NCBI GenBank assembly: GCA_023101885.1
Contig: JALPQD010000293.1
Location: 43,861 to 107,860, forward strand
Source of the DNA: Typhlomys cinereus
Lineage: Eukaryota; Chordata; Mammalia; Rodentia; Platacanthomyidae
Length of the DNA stretch: 64,000 bases
Direction: 5' to 3'
The translations under genes were made by a program, and so were the position numbers. The first letter of the stretch is position 1. Each line of letters begins with the position of its first letter. The notes beneath the pieces are model-generated. The model was given only the letters and a program-made list of their open reading frames with translations, had not been told where the DNA came from and did not search any database. Of this stretch, positions 24,313 to 35,562 are shown piece after piece.

Positions 24313-26435
24313 TCTACAATTGGTCAGTGAGTGAGTACTTGTTGAGCATTCTCTATGAAGAGTACTTATCCCTTTCAAGTTTCAGAGCGCAATTTACTGA
24401 GATTCTTTACCTCCCTGGAACAAATTGTGTTCTTTAAAAATTGATTAAGAGACAATTTCTCTAGTAGTAAGTCATGGGGCCACAATCAACAAATGTGATT
24501 TAGTATTAACAGAATCTGATATTTGTAACATCGAGTCAAAATACTCAAAGAGAAATAAACTGGCCCTTATTAATTTTATGAGATTTCAGTTTCATTTTTC
24601 TATCTAATATAAAGTATGTTTCCTATATTATACTTTCCCCAACCCATCAAAACATCCACTGTTAAAGATCCAACTGTCTTCATATGAGAGTGCTTTTGGA
24701 CAGCCGATTTCCAGCCATCTATTTTTAGTATTCTAAGTGATTTTCTTCTGTTTTCCATGGTGGTAGTTTCATGCATCATGATACAGTACAAGTTGTTTAC
24801 TTTTGTGAAAGGGAGAAAAATGGAGTGAAGTCAAGCATGATTTTTTTAATGCCAGCTTTTCCTATTTAGAAGATTGTTGCTGATGATAGGGCAGAGAACA
24901 CACTGAGTTATTAACAAGGTCACTCAGTCACAAAATCCTATTAATGTGCAAAATGACAGACCCAAGCTGAGTGGTGACAAATAAGGTTGGTTCTCACCTT
25001 TTATTCTTAAGACTCTTGTGCAAGTTCTCATGGACATAGTAAAATAGAGCACAAACTCAAGTGTTGTGTACATGACTCTGTAAGACATGTAACTCACATA
25101 TCATCAATGTTGACACTAATTTTTTTTAACTTTGCACTTTGCAAAGTGAAGGGAGCAAACTAAATCAGGGAATATAGCTTCAAATTTATGATCATATAAA
25201 AGGCTTTTCTATAGGAATATAAAGGAATCTGCTGTGTAGAAAATTTCAGAATTAACTTATGCATTCATAACCCTACTGACATACTTTTTCCTCCAAACTG
25301 AAGCACCAAATAGTCATTTGCATTTTGAAAGATAGTAAATGCATTTCAGATTTAGTCATCAATTTAACGAAGCCTCAAATATTGATTTTAGAGAAACAGT
25401 AAAAGTGGAAATAAAAATAAAGAGATCATTACATTGCTATCCCAGAGGGAATAGCTATGGTCACTTCAGTCAATGATGAAGTGGCTTTGGTAATGTAGAT
25501 TAGGCAAATAAAAATGAAGATTGTCTTGACTTAGCTTAAGCAGGAAAAGAAATCTTGCTGGTTTATGGCTTCATAAATTGTTGTGAATGTCTAACATCCC
25601 ATGAAGAAGAGGCAAATAGTGAAGATACTTCATTCAAGAACAGGAAACTAATACATGTGGGTGAAAACTTGTTCAGATTTAGTGACTTTTATCCCTGCTC
25701 ACATTGTTAAAAGGACTTTCCTGACTTTTCTTAAACTGTCGACTATTCTGGGTTTTAAAGAACTAAAAAGCCTGATCTGACTTCATATTGCTGTAGCTAA
25801 CTGAAGCATTGTGCAAGTTTATTTTAATACTTTATGCTATTTGGTGGAATACAGATAAATCACATATGCTTTCAGATTTCACAGTTCTTGCAGATGGTGG
25901 CAAGTCAACTGCCTATAATCCACTAAATACATTTACTTCACACTGGCAACATTAACGTGGCTCATATTTCAATGGTTTATTTCCTATAAGATTGATATAA
26001 ATCAGAAAACAAGAATTATATGACATTGAGTTTATGCCCACCCCAGGAACACTGTGATGTGTCTTATACAGAGAAAACCTGCAGTGTTCCTATTCATTCT
26101 GTTGGTGTTTTCACAATGAAAGAGGGGAGCATGGTGCGAGGCCTCCATTATATGTCCCCCTCAATTGTCCAACAAATGTAAAATATATCCCTTCAACCAC
26201 CTCTTTCTGCTGCCCCATCTAAGAGATTTTTGATATGATGCTGAGCTTCCCTATAGTAACTGGTCCTTCTCTAGAGATCCATTAAGTCTATGCTGAGTGA
26301 TCCCAGGCCTTTCCCATCACCTTCACCAGCAATGACTGCCACTCTCCTGCCTTATGCCACTTTTTAGGCTGCATTACTTATTTCCCTTTATTTTCTGCTC
26401 TAAAGTTCATGTTGTGTAAGACTCTCAAGATGAAA
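24313..26435. other. Unassigned non-coding stretch
   Basis: AT-rich and featureless by eye, with a short palindrome-like CTTTGCACTTTGCAAAG at 25132-25148. No gene. Confidence 0.4.
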
Positions 26436-26446
26436 AATTTCAATTT

Positions 26447-26481
26447 TTTAAACTTTATTTATTTATTTTGAGAGAGAGAGG

Positions 26482-26559
<78 letters not shown>

Positions 26560-26792
26560 CAGAGGTCACTGTATGTCCCTGTGGAGGACTAAGATGACTT
26601 CAGGAATCATCCTGGATTGCTTCTACTTTCTTTTTGCTTCCCTCTGGGTTTTCCCAGGCTCTGCCCACTAGGGCCAGAAGTACAGGTGTCCACCATTTCT
26701 GCCTAGCATTTTTACATGGAACCTGGAATCTGAATTCAGGACTTTCTCCTTGAGAGACCATGTCTTACCCCTAGCCATCTCTCCAGCCCAAG
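26447..26792 (-). repeat. tRNA-derived SINE, older subfamily, with (GA)n(GT)n tail
   Basis: Antisense SINE. The right end CTAGCCATCTCTCCAGCCC is the complement of the head, and the body carries TGTGGAGGAC and TCAGGAATCATCCTGG. The tail is an expanded compound (GA)n(GT)n at 26470-26558. The 11-bp direct repeat AATTTCAATTT at 26436-26446 and 26793-26803 is the TSD. Confidence 0.85.
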
Positions 26793-26803
26793 AATTTCAA
26801 TTT

Positions 26804-28321
26804 ATACACATGATCTTCTTTATATTAAAAAGGTATGTAAAATATATTAGTACTATTCTACCAATAGTATCTACTATGCTACTATTATAGCAAATACCAA
26901 TAATGCTTCTATTTTTTCTGTGATTATTGAGCAATTAAAAATATTAAGAATGTCTTCTCTTTATCTCTTTTTACTCCCTAACTGTGATTGATTTGTGATG
27001 GCCCTACTTTTTAACAAAATACTAACACATTTCTTATTTTATTATAACACATTTCTCAAGTATGAAATGAAATTGTCTAAGTGAATAACAATTTCATATA
27101 TGTTTGACAATGGTTCAGTCGGAAATAATCAACAACCCCTTTATTCTCTACTGGGAGAAATTCTTTTGGAATCTGGTTTCTGTTTGGGATAAATGAAATC
27201 TGACAAATAGAGAACAAACTGATTGCATTAAAAATCTAAAGTAGAAAGCAATATAATGTTCTTAAAGCTCAAGATTTTACTAAATAAATGAAAAGAGCAA
27301 ATTTACAGAGGCAAGTAACACGGAATCAGGATGGACTTTAGTTTGCTGAAGTTGGAGAAGATAATTTATAATATGAAATTAATATCAATCAGAGAAAACA
27401 TTTGTAAGGGACATATTTAAATTCAGTGTTAACATTACCCATCACTGAAGAGTGGAGAATAAGCAACATTGATCCAAATAGATGATCCAGTTATTTAAAT
27501 AAAAGTATATCAAAATGTGTGTCAGTAGACAGCAAAACTAAAATGATGAATAAATACGAGAATTTTTCTATTGAGAACAGCATCACTGTAGATAAAACTG
27601 TTACAAAGATAACAAAATAAAAGCAGAGAAATAAAAAAGATATTAGAAGTTAAGAAGTAGATAAAAATTATAGATACAAAAGAGTCTATTTCAATGTAAA
27701 TAAGATACCATCTGCCCAACCAAAAAATAAATCAAATTATCAAGTTGCAGTAATTAAATGAGGACATTTCAGTGCAGGAATAAACTTACAGACTAATGAA
27801 ATTGGGGAAAATATCCAGAAGTAATACTAGGCATACACATAAATTTGATGCTTTGTAGACATGGCAATTCAAATCAGGTAAAAATAGAAAGATAATTCAG
27901 TATTTTATGAAAGGCTGATCAATTAGAAAAACTTAGACTTTTTCCATACCACATAAGAACTTTAAAAATAAGAATAATATAAGAAATAAAGTTATTAAAT
28001 ATAAGTATTCTCATATTCTTTGTATTAGAGAATGTCATTCTGAAAGTGACACAATTTCTACAGTAATATAGCAAAAGTTTTTATTAAACTAATTAAACAA
28101 AACAGTAAAGTTTATTCAGAAAACTATAGGGCAAGAAGTAATTCATTTGTAAAAACAAGATATTAATTATATGTCACTGATTCTGATTATACATATATAA
28201 ATGAAAACATAACATTTAGGAATATATGGGACGTGTGCATGGTCACATAATTGCACACACGCACACATGCGCATGGATCCCAGAGGGATTTTAGCTATAA
28301 ACTGAAAGAAAGTCATTGAGG
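26804..28321. other. Unassigned AT-rich stretch
   Basis: 1.5 kb of strongly AT-rich sequence with no recognised element. A 65-codon minus-strand frame at 27522-27719 is hydrophobic but has no recognisable family. Confidence 0.4.
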
Positions 28322-28940
28322 ATTATGGACTGGAAAGATGGATCAGTGATTAAGACTCTGCCTCACAAAGCAGATCCTGGATCCCACACAAAAACAATGG
28401 ACAGAAATGGTGCTTTCCGGGCTGGGGAGGTGGCTCAGGGGTTAAGCCTCCGCCTTGCAGGCAGAAGGTCCTGAGTTCGGATCCGATCCCACCTATAGAC
28501 GCCAGGCGGAAGCGGGGACGACCTGCGCTTCTGGTCCTGGTAGGGCGGAGCCTGTGAATCCCGGGGCAGAAGGAGGTGGAGGCGTCCATGGTGGTTCACG
28601 AATTCGTCCGTGGTTCTACACACACACACGCACACGCACACGCACATACATACATACACAGGCGCACAGTTGAATAAATAATAATAAAAAATTAAAAAAA
28701 AAAAGAAATGGTGCTTTCCTTCACTTCTGACTGTGGAAGGCAGAGTTTGGGGAACTCTATAGCAAAGCCAAGAGGAGAGAGACCAATCCAGGATGATACC
28801 CAGAGTCACGGTTGGGCCTCCATAGAGCCTTATGACACACTCAGAATCATAGACACTTAGACGCGTGCACACACACACACAGACACACACGCACATATAA
28901 ACACACACACATGTAAATAAATAAAAAAAAAATTAAACAG
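28322..28940 (+). repeat. Older SINE split by a younger SINE insertion
   Basis: The left part (28325-28418) has the head GACTGGAAAGATGGATCAGTG. The right part (28720-28940) resumes with the older-subfamily body (CAATCCAGGATGATACCCAG, GGGCCTCCATAGAG) and a CA-rich/AATAAA tail. The two parts are collinear and separated only by the younger SINE at 28419-28703 and its TSD. This gives a clear relative age. Confidence 0.8.
28419..28703 (+). repeat. Young tRNA-derived SINE nested in an older SINE, 16-bp TSD
   Basis: Full-length. The head GGGCTGGGGAGGTGGCTCAG holds an A-box-like TGGCTCAGGGG, and GAGTTCGGATCC follows as B box. The body is GC-rich, then GTGGTTCTACACAC, CA repeats, and TTGAATAAATAATAATAAA. 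The perfect repeat AGAAATGGTGCTTTCC at 28403-28418 and 28704-28719 is the TSD. Confidence 0.95.
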
Positions 28941-29179
28941 AAAGAAAGGCACTGTGATTTAAAGAACAAAAAAGGAAAAAAATACTGAATGGGTCATTCA
29001 TAAGTTTTCTGGGAAGGGCGCACAGCTAGTTCAGGGATTACTGCGTGCCGAGGGATGTAAGGCAGTGAGATCAGTTGGCAGAGCCTCGTGCGCTGCCACC
29101 ACTACCCGCAAGACCTTCTCATTGCCTGGCTTGTTGGTGTCATTATCACCAAACGAGTACCAGAGAAAGGCAGGGAGGA

Positions 29180-29290
29180 AGGATTGTTTTGGCTTCTGGC
29201 TTCAAAGCTCCAGTCACACCCTGTTGACTGCAGTCTTGTGGTAAGGCAGAACATACCATTGCAAACATGCAGTGGAGGCTAGGCTATACT
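29180..29290. repeat. Rodent interspersed repeat remnant
   Basis: GATTGTTTTGGCTTCTGGCTT and GTGGTAAGGCAGAACAT resemble a dispersed rodent repeat rather than coding sequence. The 64-codon frame over it is not supported as a gene. Family not named with confidence. Confidence 0.35.
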
Positions 29291-29307
29291 GCAGACTACA
29301 AAGAAAT

Positions 29308-29412
29308 GATTGTCCATGGTTCTACACACACACATACATATACACACATGCATACATACATGCACACACACATACACGCACAATTGAATAAATAATAAAT
29401 AAAAAATTAAAA
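29308..29412 (+). repeat. 5'-truncated young SINE (tail only)
   Basis: Begins within the 3' region (GATTGTCCATGGTTCTACAC) and continues into CA/CATA repeats and TTGAATAAATAATAAATAAA. The head and body are missing. An 8-bp repeat AAAGAAAT at 29300-29307 and 29413-29420 is a likely TSD, so truncation occurred at insertion, as in L1-type target-primed reverse transcription. Confidence 0.7.
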
Positions 29413-29420
29413 AAAGAAAT

Positions 29421-29825
29421 CCATCAAAGAATTAATCTATTGATGAAGTCAAACCCATTAGGATGCAGCACTGTCTGATGTTCCATCAACCAAGCCCCTA
29501 CTACATGAGTCTGTGGGTGACATTGAACCTGTGGGGGACTTTACATGTTCAAACTAAAAAACTGTTATTACTAGAAGGTATTCTTCTCAGCCATGGTTTC
29601 TTTATATCATACTTGATTGCCAGACCTGCAATTTGGATCCTCATTCTGGCTACCAGGGAGGAGAGGGAAAAGAGTTATTTGATTTCATCTTCATTAATGA
29701 GAAGTTACAAGAAATTATAAAGCAACACATTCTTTAAAAATAGGAAGCACCATGAGTTAATATGGAAGTGGTGTGAATGAGTGAGTGAGTGTGTATGTGT
29801 GTGTGTGTGATTTTGATATGAGTAA
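29421..29825. other. Unassigned non-coding stretch
   Basis: An 85-codon frame (29463-29720) has no recognisable domain. A short TG repeat lies at 29793-29809. Confidence 0.35.
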
Positions 29826-30130
29826 ACTGATTGCATTCTTTTGTCTTAGCTTCTTTTCCTAGCTCTGCATTCATGACTCTTGTGGTTGTGTGCATGACTC
29901 ATTGTGTGCAACAATGTCTTGCTCTCCACTCCCAGTTATGTGGTATTTCATTGTATGAATCTATCATACTACCTATCTACCTCTGTAATTTTTTTACTGC
30001 TTTCATATTTGGGCTTTATCAATAGTGCTGCCAAAAGCATTCTTTTTGGTAAATATATACAGGTCTGGGTAATTTCAGTTTTGTATATATCAGAACATAG
30101 TTTTATAACTATAAAGATGTTCTCAAAAGA
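29826..30130 (-). mobile_element. Ancient L1 ORF2 fragment, antisense
   Basis: TGGTATTTCATTGTATGAATC, then GGGCTTTATCAATAGTGCTGCC, then AAATATATACAGGTCTGGGT follow the antisense order of the C-terminal part of old mammalian L1 ORF2. Decayed, with no intact frame. Confidence 0.5.
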
Positions 30131-30967
30131 CTATACTGCCATTATAATATCTGAGATGGTAAGTAATCCCTTTTTGTGCTATCTCATATTCAAATCATAA
30201 TCAGCTTTCCAAGGTTAGCTTGAGTATGTCCTAGAACAGTTGCTTTGGTCAAATCAAGAGTCAAGAAGGTCCGCTCATTTCACTGCTGCTTACATGTCTT
30301 GATTCTTCATCACTATTTCTACAGTCCAATTTATTTATTCTTTAGTTCCTTCATGCTATTGACATTTGCAAGAAATATTTGAGAATCCTCTATATTCTGG
30401 ATCCATTTCTTTTCTCCTCTTCCATATTTTGTAATTCATTTCCTTATATCTGCTATAAATGAGTCAGTTGTGACTCTTGATTAGATTTACTTCCAAGGCT
30501 TTATTTCATCTGTTTTGCAAGTGAATTTTGTAGGTATGTTGCATATCATATTGCATCCCAACTAGGATTGCAATGAGTGGTTATTTCTCCTTCGGTGATT
30601 CTTGAGATGGTCACCCTTACCACCTGGCCACCTTAACCTATCATGAAATGTCTTGGGCATTCCTTTCTATGTTTGTAATGATGTATGATGTATGTATAAC
30701 TTCATTATTTTTTTTAGGAATTCAAAGCAGATTTCCTATTCTATCATTTCTTCAACATTTCTATAGCTAGCAAAAAGTCTTCTCCTTCATCAATCAGTGA
30801 TCAGTTAGCTTGAACAGAATGCAAAGAGAGTGATGCCTTTTTTGACTAGCTGGTTTCAGGGTTAATTCTCCAAGGACACCCTAGGAGACATATCTTTCCC
30901 TTTCTCTACTTTTGAGTCTCATTTTTCAATGCATATTTTTATGTATTTGATATATTTTAATTAGCCA
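30131..30967. other. Unassigned non-coding stretch
   Basis: AT-rich and pyrimidine-rich. It may continue the decayed L1 to the left, but I cannot align it by eye. Confidence 0.35.
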
Positions 30968-30983
30968 CATTCTTCAGATCTTT

Positions 30984-31269
30984 TTTTTTAAAGTAATATC
31001 TTTTTTTTTTTTATTCAGTTGTGCGTGTGTGGGTATGTATGTGTGCGCGCGCATGTGTCTGTGTGTGTAGAACCACGGACGAATTCGGGAACCACCATGG
31101 ACGCCTCCACTTACTCCACCCCGGGATTCACAGGCTCTGCCCTACCAGGACCAGAAACGCAGGCCGCCCCCGCTTCCGCCTGGCATCTATACGTGGGATC
31201 TGGAATCCGAACTCAGGACCTTCCGCATGCAAGGCAGAGGCTTAACTCCTGAGCCACCTTTCCAGCCCC
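30984..31269 (-). repeat. Young tRNA-derived SINE, antisense, with 16-bp TSD
   Basis: The perfect repeat CATTCTTCAGATCTTT at 30968-30983 and 31270-31285 bounds a full-length copy. The minus strand has the head GGGGCTGGAAAGGTGGCTCAG and the same GC-rich body as the copies at 8969, 11979, 28419, 32399 and 51711. Confidence 0.94.
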
Positions 31270-31285
31270 CATTCTTCAGATCTTT

Positions 31286-31732
31286 GATGCTCCAATTGCT
31301 CTTCCTTTGACCAGCAGAGATCTTGTAGTCTGTCTCCTCTTTTATCTTAGTCCACTAATCTTAGAAACGTCCTTTCTTCCGGGGACTAGAGATCTCACCT
31401 TATCCTGTACATTTCAGCTCTGTGCTTGAAGTCTGCCATACTTCTAAGAAGTCCGGGGTTCCAACTTTCTCTTTGCTACTATATTGTCATTAATTGGGAT
31501 TTCAGTAGAAAGAACTAGATGAAATGTGTGGAAGAATAGAAAGCCAGTAGGAAGACCATACTCATTTTGCTTATGAGTAACTGGAGTACCTGAACAAGTA
31601 AATGATATCGATAGAAAAATTAATTCAAAGACAGAAGAAGAAAATACACACTTGATAGAACCCTGATTTGAAAGACAGATGTAGTTAACTCTCCGTGAGA
31701 AACAAGTTTTATAGAAAGCTATCCTGAGACTC
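31286..31732. other. Unassigned non-coding stretch
   Basis: No gene or named repeat seen. The 144-codon minus-strand frame at 31444-31878 extends into the low-complexity L1-like block at its right and shows no domain. Confidence 0.35.
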
Positions 31733-31930
31733 TTTTTTCTACTTTTATAAGCATATTGGGTATTGATCCCAGCTTCCCTCCCTTCCTCCTCTCCTCCACC
31801 CTCTCCCTTCCCTTCATCATTCTCTCCCACTCTTCTCCACCCTTCTACCCGTGTGCTTTTATGGACCCCAGGGTTCACTCTGACCTGTCTACTCCTGTGG
31901 GGGCTCGTATCCTAAGACTTCTAAAGACCT
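31733..31930 (-). mobile_element. Old L1 3'-UTR remnant, antisense
   Basis: After a T-rich start, the sequence is a long pyrimidine tract (CTTCCCTCCCTTCCTCCTCTCC and similar) and then CCCAGGGTTCAC. This order resembles the antisense 3' UTR of the L1 at 56884. No ORF2 adjoins. Confidence 0.4.
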
Positions 31931-32387
31931 GAATAAAACTTGGAAGGAGAGCACTATCAATTACATAAAATAAGTCTCAAACGTCCTGTGGAGCTTCCTT
32001 TTCAAATTAATTTCTAAAGACCAAGCCCCATGCAAGGACTGCTGTTCTAACTACAGAGTAATATATGTGCATCTTTGTAGAACTGGATAAATGGAAATAG
32101 TGATCCATGGTTCTAATGGGGAAACAAATTATTCCCATACAAAATAGTCATAAGTTTTCATGTGTGCAACCATGTGCTTGCATTTGCATATATTCAAATA
32201 ATTCAAAACATAATAAAAAATATGCAGGCCACTGCTGTAGTTTGATATTGTTTATCTCTGGGGCTTATGTGGCGGATGCTGGGTTATCAATGAAGTGGTA
32301 GAAATGCTAGCTGGTAAGGTCTGGTAATAGGGTGATTAAGGGACATGGCACTACTCACAGATGGTCTCTCAGTATGAGTTATTTATC
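31931..32387. other. Unassigned non-coding stretch
   Basis: Contains a diverged phrase around 32235-32360 (GTAGTTTGATATTG, GGGTTATCAATGAAGTGG) that may derive from an old LTR/MaLR repeat. Not certain. Confidence 0.3.
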
Positions 32388-32398
32388 AAGAAAGGTTG

Positions 32399-32683
32399 GA
32401 GAAGTGGCTCAGGGGTTAAGCCTCTGCTTTGCAGGCAGAAGGTCCTGAGTTCGGATCCCAGATCCCACGTATAGACGCCAGGCGGAAGCAGGGGAATCCT
32501 GCGCTTCTGGTCCTGGTAGGGCGGAGCCTGTGAATCCCGGGGCAGAAGGAAGTGGAGGCGTCCATGGTGGTTCCCGATTCGTCCGTGGTTCTACACACAC
32601 ACATACACACATGCACGCGCACATACATACACACACGCACAATCGAATAAATAATAATAATAATAATAAAAAAAGAAATTTGT
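32399..32683 (+). repeat. Young tRNA-derived SINE with 11-bp TSD
   Basis: A-box-like TGGCTCAGGGG lies at 32405-32415 and B-box-like GAGTTCGGATCC at 32447-32458. The body is GC-rich, then comes a CA-rich stretch and (ATA)n/(A)n tail. The direct repeat AAGAAAGGTTG at 32388-32398 and 32684-32694 is the TSD. It closely matches the copy at 28419. Confidence 0.93.
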
Positions 32684-32705
32684 AAGAAAGGTTGTTATAA
32701 AGAGA

Positions 32706-33323
<618 letters not shown>

Positions 33324-33453
33324 CTTTCTTTTTATCCCTCCGCCATGCTGTAATCCAGTCAAGGAGTCTGCACACCAGCAACCCAACAGATGGGGCTGCC
33401 CAATCCTGGAATTTCAGTCTCCAACTTTAAAAAAAAAAAAAAAAAAAAAAAAA
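33324..33453 (+). other. Unidentified retroposed-looking 3' end with poly-A
   Basis: Sequence containing GCTGTAATCCAGTCAAGG and TTTCAGTCTCCAACTTT ends in a run of about 25 A's at 33429-33453. No polyadenylation signal is obvious just upstream. The A-run suggests the 3' end of a retroposed transcript in + orientation whose source I cannot name. The L1 fragment at 32744 may have landed inside it. Confidence 0.4.
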
Positions 33454-34649
33454 CAACTCTTTTTGATAAAGTCCCCAGTCTTAAGTATTTTGTCATGGCA
33501 CTGTGAAATTTACTAGTATAGTCATGGCAAAAGGCTCAAAATATATTAATTGGAATCCTAGCATGAGGCAAAATAATGAATGGAATGACGGATATTTGAA
33601 GAAATAATAGCTGTTTGATTTCTTATTCCTGCAAAATATATTAAGTCATAGAGAACAAGAACTACAAACCCCAATAAAATAAGTAACACAAACACTTGAG
33701 AAGACCACAGTGAAATTGTCACACGCAAAAGTATTAGTGGAGAAAAAAAGAAGACACCTAAAAAGAGGACATAAAAATCTTTCACCCGGGTTCTCAAAAG
33801 CGACTGCATAAGGATATAATGAGACAGAATCCTCACAACAGTTAAAAGAAAATCATTGCCAAGCTTCAAATCAATGTCTGGCAAACACATCAAAATGAGG
33901 ATGAAAAGACGTATTTTGAGAAGTTCTGAAAATGTGAGAATCATTAGCAAGCTTGCAACAGATAAACTTCTGAAAGACGTAAAATGACTCCTTATGGAAC
34001 TATGGAAGTGGAAGTTTAATGAAAAGGAACAACACTAAATTAGGACAATTTTTAAAAATTAAATATATGGAATGAGATCAATGATAATAATGGTGGTTTA
34101 TAGGATTTCTAGATGGAAAAAATTCTGCATGTTGTTAGTCATAGGAAAGTAGATTTTAGTCCCAGAGTCAGCTCAGCTCTTTCTACAGTAGATGCTGAAC
34201 TCTTCAGCGCTTCCCTTTCTTGAGAAGAAGTCTCCAGCTTTAGTCCTCTTTATTTTGAAAACAGTATTGAGTCCCAGGCCTGTGTCTTCTATGACTAGGA
34301 GGTGCCATAAGGAGAAATGTAATTTTACCCATTGCTGTGGTAACTGTCTAGATCATTCACTAAATTTTGTTTTTAAAGTTTAAACCAATTTTTCTAGTTG
34401 TTTCATGTAAGGACTTTGTCTGTGGTTATTAAAAAAAAAAAAGACTTACGTATACTCACAACTTAATAACTGGCCTCTTTGTCCTCAAAATTTCTCTTTC
34501 CCAAATCAGAAAACTAAATGAATATATAAATACCATGAGACAAGAAACCATCAAATAATGAAACAAAATAGGAAGAAGACATAGAAAAAATTAATAGATG
34601 TGGGGAAAAAGCATGCCTAATAGAGCATTAATAAATTTTAAAAAATCAT
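33454..34649. other. Unassigned stretch with one hydrophobic minus-strand frame
   Basis: The minus-strand frame 33558-33950 (130 codons) has hydrophobic segments resembling two to four membrane spans. I see no recognisable family, no splice context and no poly-A signal. T-rich DNA read in one frame gives such hydrophobic runs by chance. I do not call a gene. Confidence 0.3.
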
Positions 34650-34735
34650 TTTTTTGTAGTGACGGGGATTAAACCTAGGGTCCTACATTTGCTGGGTGGA
34701 CTGTCCACCACTGAGTTACAACTCCAGTCCAAACA
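34650..34735 (-). repeat. ID-like SINE, antisense
   Basis: GACGGGGATTAAACCTAGGG, GCTGGGTGGACTGTCCACCAC and TGAGTTACAACTCCAGTCC are the complement of the ID tRNA-Ala-like unit (GGGGTTGTAGCTCAGTGG..GGTTC). The left T-run is the complement of its tail. Diverged. Confidence 0.7.
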
Positions 34736-34959
34736 ATATAACATATAAGGAACTTTAAAAAAAGATAAATTAAAAATGTAAATCCATATAAATATTTCCA
34801 AGAGGTACATGTAAAAGAGGGTAACTCAGATAGTAGAAATAACTCTTGAAACACAAACATTCAGTCCAAAGAGGATTTAAAAGTAAAAGTAAAAGATATG
34901 ATGAAAAGTCAAATATTCCTATATATTTTTCATCAGTGATTTCTTAACAATGAAGCTTG

Positions 34960-35105
34960 GCTGGAATGAACGTGTCTCTACTAAAATTAGTGTGCTGGAA
35001 CCCTATTTCCTAATGTGATGGCATGAAGAGACAAAATCTCTGGGAGGAGACTGGTCCCTGCAATAGGAACCCAGAACATACAACCACCATGGTTACGGCA
35101 CTGGG
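34960..35105 (+). mobile_element. Possible MLT1-like LTR remnant
   Basis: GGAACCCTATTTCCTAATGTG and GGGAGGAGACTGG resemble the sense order of an MLT1 LTR. It is short and decayed. Confidence 0.35.
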
Positions 35106-35162
35106 CTTACACCAGACTGGTCTGGTCAATACCTATGGATGGTGAACAGTGTCAAAAGGTGC

Positions 35163-35520
35163 ATACACGACTCCTCCGGCCGGGATGCGTGCGCGCGGTC
35201 CAGCCGGGCCTCATCCTGCGACCTAGGTAAGCTCTGCCTACGCCCGCCCACCAGAACCCGAGGTCAGCCCAAGGGACCCAGCTCCTACCCCACCATCCAG
35301 GCGGAGGCCCGCGCAGGGCCAAGGGACAAGGAGGACCTCCCCCTGTGCCCGGGCCCCGCCCCAGCTGCCCTCGGGTTAAATAGCTCCACGCCGATGCCCC
35401 CATACTCTCTTCCCCACTCTGCTCCGCCAGCCGGGTCGCGTGGGCGGTCCTAGCCTGGACTCATCCGCAACCTAGGTAAGCTCCGTTCCTGCCCACCCCC
35501 AGAACCCCAGGCCAAATAAT
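35163..35520 (+). promoter_or_regulatory. L1 copy A 5' UTR with two tandem GC-rich monomers
   Basis: Two related units share CGGTCC, CTCATCC and ACCTAGGTAAGCTC, with the last motif at 35221 and 35470, so the period is 249 bp. The block is CpG-rich, unlike everything around it. Tandem monomer promoters are usual for rodent L1 and drive RNA polymerase II transcription of the element. Each unit carries a strong splice-donor-like AG/GTAAGC. In copy B only part of one monomer remains. Confidence 0.8.
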
Positions 35521-35562
35521 TCAGTTTAGTGAAATTGAAAGATCTTAAGAGTTAAAACGACA

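Noticed and set aside
28435..28908. 157-codon minus-strand frame
   Set aside because: It spans two nested SINEs and their CA repeats; the Cys-Val-rich runs come from (CA)n.
31444..31878. 144-codon minus-strand frame
   Set aside because: Half of it is low-complexity Gly/Glu/Arg from a pyrimidine-rich old L1 tail, and no domain is recognisable.
32405..32458. Possible functional tRNA gene (A and B boxes present)
   Set aside because: The boxes belong to the tRNA-like head of a SINE with TSD and tail; no cloverleaf-length tRNA with intact acceptor stem is seen.
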